From Bacteroidota bacterium (GTDB lineage: Bacteria; Bacteroidota; Bacteroidia; UBA7662; CANHCV01), in assembly GCA_027488715.1 (NCBI GenBank), contig JAIYBD010000065.1, positions 1 to 13,298 of the forward strand: a stretch of 13,298 nucleotides of DNA, written 5' to 3'. Below, one piece after another: positions 10,601 to 13,298 of the stretch (positions are counted from its first letter, which is position 1; every line of letters starts with the position of its first letter). A program made the translations under genes and the position numbers. The notes beneath the pieces were generated by a model, which saw nothing but the letters and a program-made list of their open reading frames with translations, was not told where the DNA came from and made no database searches.

Positions 10601-12631
10601 TACCGCGTAAAGGGCTTGTATTCGTTGAAACCGAACTTTACCACCTTCTCTGATAGTGTTTCGGGAATTGCCCGAGATACCATTCCACCCGATGTTTCAA
10701 TCGTTGAAATGGCAAGTGTTCTTGTTCCGAATCGAAATGGGCAAATTGAACTTTCTTTCTATAGCCCAACCCAACAGAATCGAAGCGGTTACAACATTTA
10801 CCGTAAATCTGGAAATGGAGCGTGGTCATTGTTGAGAACATTCAATACCACGGCATTCGGTTTGATCAATACCACCGATTTTGGAGTAAATACCTTGGAT
10901 AGCACCTATCAATACCGAATTACAAGTTTGGATAGTTGCGGTAATGAATCTCAATTTGGCGAAATTCATAGCCCTTCCAACATTTCGGTTACTGCCGTAA
11001 GCCAAGCCAACAATATTTCTTGGACAGCTTATCAAGGATTTGATTCATTGATCTATCGCCTCGAGCGGAGCATCAATGGAGGGAATTTCCAGTTCTATTA
11101 CGATCTTACAGGAACCTCCTACACCGATTCATCTGTAAAATGTGATACCCAATATACCTATCGGGTGAAAGTGTACGACATTCAAAATCCAACGGTGATT
11201 TCCTTAAGTGATACAGCCACAGTAATTGGAATTGATTTAACTGTTCCTGCAACTCCGGTTCTCGGTGTTGTTTCGGTAACCAATACCAATCCGTTCGGTG
11301 GAACCGTTCAAGTAAATTTTGCCGCTAGTACATCCACCGATGTTCGTTACCATATCCTGGAACGACGTACCGCCAATTCCTCCAATTGGTCGGTTCGAGC
11401 TCGAATTCCGGCAGGAGGATCTACCGTCTTTAACGATTTTGGAAATACGTCCGACAGCATTTACGTGTACCGAGTTTATGCCATCGATACCTGCGGAAAC
11501 GTTTCTCCATATTCGACGGAACACGCCTTCGTGCATCTGGAAACAACACCTTTGAATGAATCGATGCAGTTGAATTGGTCGCGTTACGTTGGTTTCCCTG
11601 TTGGAAAGTACGATGTGGTTCGCGATGGAATCGTGATTGCTTCTTTCTTAGGTGGAAACGACACCAGCATGATTGATACCCAATTGATTTGTACCCAAAC
11701 GTATCAGTATTTCATCCGAACGTATGGCCTAGATCAATTAACGACCTCTCTTTCGAACGTGGAGAACAATTCGCCCTTCGATACCACCGCTCCTCTGAAC
11801 ACCTATTTGCAGGTTGCTACCGTTGAGCGTGGCGATGCTGCAAACAAAATTACTTTCCGTGCAAGTACATCTTTTGATGTGCGCACCTACCAAATTTGGA
11901 GAAGAACCAACGGGGCTGGTGCTCCGGTTGTGGTTTACCAAACCAATAGCCCCGTTGTAGGATTTACCACGATTGTCGATTCGTTGAACGTGAAAGCCGA
12001 TGCCGAATTCTATTGTTATAGCATTGTTGCTTTCGACTATTGTGGAAACCAAAGTCCAGAAAGTAATTTGGGCTGTACCATGTTGGCCAAAGCCACCTAC
12101 TCCAATTTGAAGTCTACCATTACGTGGACGCCTTACAGCCAATGGTGGACCGGTGTTGATCACTATGAGGTGGAGCGAACCACCGATGGAACAAATTGGA
12201 TTCAGGTTGCGAATGTGGCCCCTAACGTGAATAAGTTCATCGATGAAGATTTGCCAGCCGATGCCGGCCAACTTTGTTACCGGGTAATGGCTGTTGAAGC
12301 CGCAGGTAATTTCAATGAAAAATCCTATTCCAACACCGCATGCGTGGTTCCTGAGCCGGTGGTTCATATTCCAACAGCGTTCTCTCCGGGAACTTCTGCT
12401 GGGCTGAATGATAATTTCGGACCCGTTGCGGCCTTCTACGATCAATTTGAATTGACCATTTTCAACCGTTGGGGAGAAAAGGTTTTCGAAGGAAAATCGA
12501 AGAATGAACGGTGGGATGGAAAACACAAAGGCGAATTGGTTCAAACCGGAGTTTACGTGTACCAATTGATTGTGTATGATTTTAACGGTAAACCGTACCG
12601 ATTCCAGGGAACTCTTTCGGTTGTACGATGA
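1577..12631 (+). CDS. Giant FN3-repeat surface protein with gliding-motility-associated (CHU_C) C-terminus
   Basis: The product has 3684 residues and is intact. In order it has: signal peptide 1-20; N-terminal module about 21-441; 17 tandem double-FN3 units at 445-3596; CHU_C/type B T9SS sorting domain 3597-3684. Outside the signal peptide I see no membrane segment, and no protease, glycosidase or other catalytic motif, so it is best read as a very long, mainly beta-sheet surface filament or adhesin of the SprB/CHU_C class. Export by Sec and then T9SS is inferred from the two end signals. SprB itself is a gliding adhesin, but the CHU_C domain alone does not prove motility. No PorP/SprF-like partner gene, often next to SprB-type genes, is present in the window. 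The start is fixed by the AGGAAG site and the signal peptide. The next gene starts inside its stop codon. The specific ligand or role is unknown. Confidence 0.95.
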   Translation: MRRFFWLLIGYFLLGHVAQATHFAGGDCYYDYVSATPGDNTRARYAVHYIFYRDIQGAQFNATSITVGMYDASPTSVSGVVEVLRTVPQYSRQFLNQYSPGCFYRNPIGYERVEFIDTVDLLRTRGYFFSTSNYARNGQQIQNLNQNGPFSIVLSTYVPPRNSFVNNSPRFRALPVPYACVGKKYVFNHDGFDPDGDSLVFNIVWPYGQGGTYRAGGNVGEGGLPDFNVTTLPLAQRVHFPTRPPLPGNNTGVSGYYTPVAYQGAFSFPSNQVPAIAPDTLKMTGNTGEISFTPTNQGGYVVAIECSEYRVDRVNNTVTYLGSTRRDLQFFFDASCTLNNAPQVFVTDSFTLQVGDTLDFNAVGVDFDPTRDTVIMSISGDIVGAGSGKASVTITPGPSQAVMNIRWIPNCTFARTAPYFLIITAKDSICAVTQKTVFIRVLPKDIILPPNLRCVSVLGDDSISLSWLRTTSSSVDFGKYYIYRNENGGAFSLLDSVSSRNTQSYLDLRVSQADTSRIYGYFMLSVNSCGEPGLTTDTLYSLLPVVQKVSTTQFRVTWNELTTAIGKRYGKIYRLYEDRGSGFVLVQTSTARSYTSSGCNFRIKYKIETSDSQTTCISTGLSRWYNLKDTVRPSTPVITLFSVDGTGKSTITIQKSDSLDAIRYLIYRSSNGGTYSLIDSVSQPGGIGTFVYRDATSNPASIKYCYKVAARDSCGNLSFQSAENCGIKLTGIPGHFSSILSWTPFASPLLTGYVLQRLNGSNWLTIGTFPTTQLGFVDTPRACGVSNTYRVFGTYGPTDSSFSNAVIVIPVDTIKPISPRLMVVSAVANDSNQITFIRSNDPRVKLQRLQVSVNGGVFNNLTAFTSPLTDTLRFWHTGLNNSTSSYCYRVLAFDSCSNNASIPLDTHCVTQLLVTPGSRQNILSWPKYPFLNADSVVVERLDTGWKTWSTLPGSAISFNDTGLICNTSYTYRIKSFSSPFVAISTVRSGTVFDTTRPTAPWINSMSYLNDTMTVFIPTQFDVAGINVYFKTNGGPPSLLRKFFKTNNSSNVRIILPALSSDVDTFEFYVTSFDSCSGLESEPSPTYFPIHLRGIGGLYTANLSFNSPIIPSRNTIPYSQVVLERFVHPLLGWQAIRPLSPSGSGFNSLIDTVPEYIVNPSNYLDTIDIFCGQAILYRVSYVVNVRTPVTVYSNELEVYPGDTFYPNNVNIIYLSTKGNDSIEVQWKKHIRPTVTKYVVFISQNGGPFVSVDTILNNLPFVYFKRYGRYNMTNSQISVRISAYDSCSGKWSRNFETHTHSFLTGTSLPGRKTAVLNWRPYRGYVAGFRYKIIRMDPGNGVSSVIANVLDTFYTDTTMACNNPINYTIFIDEINGDGGSGYTNTITLVGTDTIAPSKPSILSASVRGFNQIEIYPNTNFQDIDSFEVFGKTKFRMWVSLGLYKAQSIITVNLGPTQDSILCVRMVGLDSCANNRSVSSDEHCLMQLTGSPQNLSNQLNWTPYTGINAANKIHLVQEFSSGTWLVLDTLPSTTFQYVHTNLPCGNARVYRITYFDTISRVFSHSDTISLIPFDVTRPDVPEINFATVLDQNTIQLDWTPSTSPDVNRYEIWKSPLGTNNWVLDQVVFYNDSTQVFGNTVDTIWSFRLVAIDSCGNNRSDTSLVHTVANIQGIAQNLQLTLYLSNYRSTRNFTMGLEEYSTVNGWIGVSSFTGLTDTLVINNLPCNQPFTYRLHIMDSLGNSFAYSDSIQLVPFDTITPLQPVVDFVSTNGIDSISLSWSASRSLNVKNYHIYGAPYGTPVAFLDSVPDTVLNYSFLANNTSSPWVIYVLAKNYCNEKLSSFDDSVVTFHPQLSQSGCNKAIRIDWSLGKFEFRIGNDSITIYRGTSANNLSPLLNVSPGTTQFMDTTVQFGARYFYQIKVNDLNYRNYSLSFISNDSIIPLAKPSVLAASVVKTDLANGAIEVKWTPIQPIPQSKNVLIYSSTSINGPQTLLGRFARTDSFFVWNGINTETQSYYFHAYLEDSCGFVSESNAPHRDIDFSVSNAQLVNQMNWNHYEGVPVTSYQIEILNGTTWSVFDVVNGNQNAYTRFPAPCNNQITYRLGANLSNGLVSYSDTVTVRVIDNVVPDTAFISQATVLNDSVVQLTFTMAGASDIYGYSIQQSLNGNAATSIQFVPQGTVGTTVTIFDTINTLSNRICYSVLTQDSCLNVSKGDDFCVIQLEGLAENLQNTLRWRPFAGYSIQTYEVAEWNGSAWITLATQAGTDTDFVHTPLNCNQTRHYQIKGISNNPTLFNFSDTLQLTPFDTVPPVAPTILGASVVANGGIQLDWLPVGGDVRSYEIWMKSSGSPNFTTLGVVGAVSSFQITGLNTLDSAYCFYLIALDTCASNRSLPSIVHCVSQLQGVAQNLQNTLNWNVYSGSIPSKTKVQIFQGGWNDLDSLPGLASNYVHDSLPCRVPVIYRLKMEFPNGYFSYSDSITLTPFDTIPPAQPTILRASVLSNSSVQITWALGNADIGNYEIWVKSANQANFTLAQTVGAVTSGIVTGLNTTDSSYCFRLVALDTCSNNRSTFSIDECAIQLQGFEQNLQTTLSWSAYSTFSGVAKYYIQTRNAGSWTTIDSTSSTSFIHRNVPCLTAIHYRIMAVYPVADTSFSDTLVLVPFDTIKPVSTLLTSASVQENGSITVRWNPSASPDVRFHDVYRAPMGSTAFVLVGTATDVDTFNDATVTNVGSQRYTYNVVAIDSCNMNNRSAESNAHTTFDLSVSSGACQPAVTLKWTSYPSFTNGLLRYRVWRSAGGPWTLVDSVAASDTDFIDYTVNPRFSYCYQVEAVSNGQSYLATSDTSCQVPRLFPNPNPTTMFGITTTTTGVANGQTKITWNRFPVTDSLARGYVIYHSTSGVWPYAPIATISRPNDTVFFHNNINTQDSTHYYTVKVIDTCGAQSDSAAPFRTINLNLTIGNGAMVLDWLPVLNDTVNGYEIERSSNGLPLVPITILTPSTTQFIDSAVSCGTRYSYRVKGLYSLKPNFTTFSDSVSGIARDTIPPDVSIVEMASVLVPNRNGQIELSFYSPTQQNRSGYNIYRKSGNGAWSLLRTFNTTAFGLINTTDFGVNTLDSTYQYRITSLDSCGNESQFGEIHSPSNISVTAVSQANNISWTAYQGFDSLIYRLERSINGGNFQFYYDLTGTSYTDSSVKCDTQYTYRVKVYDIQNPTVISLSDTATVIGIDLTVPATPVLGVVSVTNTNPFGGTVQVNFAASTSTDVRYHILERRTANSSNWSVRARIPAGGSTVFNDFGNTSDSIYVYRVYAIDTCGNVSPYSTEHAFVHLETTPLNESMQLNWSRYVGFPVGKYDVVRDGIVIASFLGGNDTSMIDTQLICTQTYQYFIRTYGLDQLTTSLSNVENNSPFDTTAPLNTYLQVATVERGDAANKITFRASTSFDVRTYQIWRRTNGAGAPVVVYQTNSPVVGFTTIVDSLNVKADAEFYCYSIVAFDYCGNQSPESNLGCTMLAKATYSNLKSTITWTPYSQWWTGVDHYEVERTTDGTNWIQVANVAPNVNKFIDEDLPADAGQLCYRVMAVEAAGNFNEKSYSNTACVVPEPVVHIPTAFSPGTSAGLNDNFGPVAAFYDQFELTIFNRWGEKVFEGKSKNERWDGKHKGELVQTGVYVYQLIVYDFNGKPYRFQGTLSVVR
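1637..2908 (+). other. N-terminal module of the giant surface protein
   Basis: Residues about 21-444, before the repeats. The first part (THFAGGD, then HYIFYRD) matches the leading domain of CHU_C-family surface proteins. A second landmark, PRFRALPVPYACVGK from about residue 170, followed by FDPDGDSL at 192-199, is the usual 'P-V-P-Y-x-C ... D-x-D-G-D-S-L' cadherin/Ig-like segment of this class. It closes with GEISFTPTNQGGYVVAIECSEYR near 287-310. From NNAPQV at 339 a further beta-sandwich-like domain runs to about 441. The mature module has seven cysteines. It is probably the exposed tip of the molecule, but no ligand can be inferred. Confidence 0.7.
6827..7930 (+). repeat. Units 8-9: first copy of a higher-order repeat
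   Basis: Unit 8 shares with unit 13 an A domain with 'AP-x-G', loss of the usual B-domain cysteine and a cysteine in S-G-x-C form just before strand B (QSGCNKAI here). Unit 9 shares with unit 14 'ANG' before the strand-B W, IYSSTS (IYHSTS in unit 14), 'NINT/GINT ... YY', D-[ST]-C-G and AP-x-R-x-I. The second copy is at 9545-10675, five units later. Assigned by eye from the protein. Confidence 0.6.
8477..9544 (+). repeat. Units 11 and 12: the most similar adjacent pair in the array
   Basis: Both units have 178 residues (534 bp each; the boundary is at 9011). Their A domains share DT-x-PP, PTIL-x-ASV, YEIW-x-KS, NFT, VGAV, TGLNT, YCF, ALDTC, NRS and QLQG, then QNLQ-x-TL-x-W at the start of B. 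The B domains are clearly less alike. This looks like the youngest tandem duplication in the gene. Confidence 0.65.
9545..10675 (+). repeat. Units 13-14: second copy of the higher-order repeat, with an atypical junction
   Basis: This is the counterpart of units 8-9 (shared features given there). Unit 13 domain B ends with YCYQVEAV and SDTSCQVP, like the last B domain before the CHU_C domain (LCYRVMAV, SNTACVVP). The 13/14 junction at about 10100-10160 is LFPNPNPTT, then ITTTTTG, rather than the usual PFDT-x-x-P linker. Confidence 0.55.
12365..12628 (+). other. CHU_C / gliding-motility-associated C-terminal domain (T9SS type B sorting)
   Basis: Residues 3597-3684, ending at the stop codon. 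Key residues are IPTAFSP at the start, then FGP, IFNRWGEKVFEG around 3630, WDG at 3646-3648, TGVYVYQL around 3658, and G-T-L-S-V-V-R at the end. This is the full-length TIGR04131-like pattern. In known family members this domain directs export through T9SS, without the type A sortase processing. Confidence 0.93.
12628..12631 (+). other. ATGA start/stop overlap
   Basis: The start codon ATG at 12628-12630 overlaps the TGA of the giant gene at 12629-12631. No purine-rich site precedes it within about 12 bases (GGTTGTACG), so ribosomes ending the giant gene probably re-initiate here. Confidence 0.8.
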
Positions 12632-13298
12632 AAATTGTGATTGCTGGAGGTTCCGGATTTGTAGGCCAAGCCTTGGTGAAGGAGCTTCTTGCGCAACAAC
12701 ATCAGGTTGAAATTATTTCTCGAAAAACCCATGGAAATTGGGATTCAGCAGAAGTGCTGGATCCCAATTTTGTTTCCGAGGTAGATGTGATCATCAATCT
12801 GGCTGGGGCGGGAATAGCCGATCGTCGGTGGTCTGCCGAACGTAAATCGGAAATCATTCAATCTCGGGTGCAGACCACCCAAAAATGGGTTGATTTGCTT
12901 CAATCCGTTCAACATCCAGTAACATTCATTCAGGCGTCGGCCGTAGGGTATTACGGAAGTGAAATCCATCTTCCACCGGCCGATGAGGAAACATCCGCAG
13001 GAGATGATTTTTTATCGGAAGTTTGTATCAAGTGGGAAGCACCTTTATCGTCCCTATCAAATCCAAACGTTCGGTGGTGCATCACACGATTTGGAGTGGT
13101 AACCGATGCCGGTGGGGGAGCCTTAAAAAAAATGTTGCCCCTTTATCGCTTGGGTTTGGGTTCCGCCATCGCGCCCGGGAATCAGTGGATGAATCCGGTT
13201 TCTCTCGAATCGGTTGTAAATGTGGTGATTCAACTGATTCAGCACCCCGAGTATTCCGGTGTTTTCAATGTAGTTCAGCCACTTAATTATACGGCCGA
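12628..13298 (+). CDS. TIGR01777 family NAD(P)-binding epimerase-like protein (YfcH/SulA-type), 3' end missing
   Basis: The first 223 codons are present and the frame runs off the right edge; relatives are about 300 aa. The Rossmann dinucleotide-binding loop is GGSGFVG at residues 7-13. It is followed by NLAGAGIADRRW at 57-68, SR at 79-80, SAVGYYG at 104-110, GDDFL at 125-129, WE at 136-137, GGGALKKMLP at 162-171, RLGLG at 174-178, and GNQW at 184-187. Together these are diagnostic of the extended-SDR family that includes E. coli YfcH. The family's reaction is not well established, and no canonical YxxxK is visible around SAVGYYG. The usual W-I-H-I-D-D segment after 'QW' is replaced by N-P-V-S-L-E-S at 189-195. 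The ATG overlaps the upstream TGA by ATGA, with no clear ribosome binding site, so translation is probably coupled. The protein is predicted cytoplasmic, with no signal peptide. Confidence 0.92.
   Translation, partial: MKIVIAGGSGFVGQALVKELLAQQHQVEIISRKTHGNWDSAEVLDPNFVSEVDVIINLAGAGIADRRWSAERKSEIIQSRVQTTQKWVDLLQSVQHPVTFIQASAVGYYGSEIHLPPADEETSAGDDFLSEVCIKWEAPLSSLSNPNVRWCITRFGVVTDAGGGALKKMLPLYRLGLGSAIAPGNQWMNPVSLESVVNVVIQLIQHPEYSGVFNVVQPLNYTA

Larger units (their letters stand above)
2909..12364 (+). repeat. 17-unit tandem array of paired FN3-like domains (A+B), about 185 aa per unit
   Basis: Each unit starts at a linker of the form D-[TS]-x-x-P. Units 1-17 start at 2909, 3461, 4010, 4553, 5177, 5741, 6284, 6827, 7373, 7931, 8477, 9011, 9545, 10115, 10676, 11234 and 11780. 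Unit length is 178-208 aa. Domain A runs 'ASV...I.L.W......Y.IY/IW......Y...A.DSC.N.S'. A short L-x-G linker follows, then domain B, 'L.W..Y......Y.IER...W.......F.DT...C...Y.YRV......SDT'. W in strand B and the Y-x-Y/Y-x-V strand F pattern with following acidic residue are FN3 hallmarks. Domain A is better conserved than B. Unit 14 lacks the D-T-x-x-P linker. The repeats are coding and diverged, so exact DNA repeats are short. Confidence 0.85.

Noticed and set aside
2909..12364. CRISPR array or mobile-element repeats
   Set aside because: The periodicity is about 550 bp, lies in one continuous reading frame and is conserved at protein level only. There are no short identical repeats with spacers, no terminal inverted repeats and no transposase.
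11738..12565. 275-codon open frame on the - strand
   Set aside because: It lies wholly inside and antisense to the end of the giant gene, covering the last FN3 unit and part of CHU_C, whose protein motifs are clear on the + strand. It has no recognisable domain, signal peptide or ribosome binding site.
13023..13286. 87-codon open frame on the + strand
   Set aside because: It is another frame of the epimerase-like gene, whose family motifs (GGGALKKMLP, RLGLG) are read in the other frame over the same bases.

Overview
The window comes from a Bacteroidota chromosome, or a metagenomic contig of that phylum. The evidence is two kinds of type IX secretion (T9SS) C-terminal signal, next to each other: a type A sorting domain on the first protein, and a gliding-motility-associated C-terminal (CHU_C, type B) domain on the second. 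The second protein also starts with the 'ATH-[IVF]-x-GG' mature N-terminus that is common in large Bacteroidota surface proteins. The genus cannot be told from the sequence.

Layout, all on the + strand. (1) 1-1503: the 3' 500 codons of a secreted protein with a lamin-tail-like region, an Ig-like region, a CARDB-like region and a type A sorting domain; its start lies off the window. (2) 1504-1576: a 73-bp gap with a strong hairpin/T-tract terminator and a ribosome binding site. (3) 1577-12631: one intact 3684-codon gene for a giant cell-surface protein. It has a signal peptide, an N-terminal module of about 420 aa, then 17 tandem units averaging about 185 aa, each made of two fibronectin-III-like domains (A then B, 34 domains in all), and a terminal CHU_C domain. 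(4) 12628-13298: the 5' 223 codons of a TIGR01777-type NAD(P)-binding epimerase-like protein. Its ATG overlaps the giant gene's stop codon (ATGA). Coding sequence fills everything except the 73-bp gap.

The two surface proteins would be exported by Sec and then T9SS, probably by different routes (type A: sortase-type cleavage and anchoring; type B: the SprB-like route). The epimerase-like protein is predicted cytoplasmic, and nothing in the sequence links it to the surface protein except the overlapping start and stop.

The most informative signal lies inside the giant array. Cysteines are strictly patterned. One pair is gained or lost together in the A domain, and a second pair appears to staple A to B; where the usual B cysteine is missing (units 8 and 13), a new one appears at the start of B. 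Units also recur in a fixed subtype order about five units apart (8 resembles 13, 9 resembles 14), which points to a block duplication of about 2.7 kb. The end of unit 13 looks like an old array terminus. Bacteroidota O-glycosylation-type D-[ST]-x tripeptides are dense. I saw no RNA genes, mobile elements or CRISPR.
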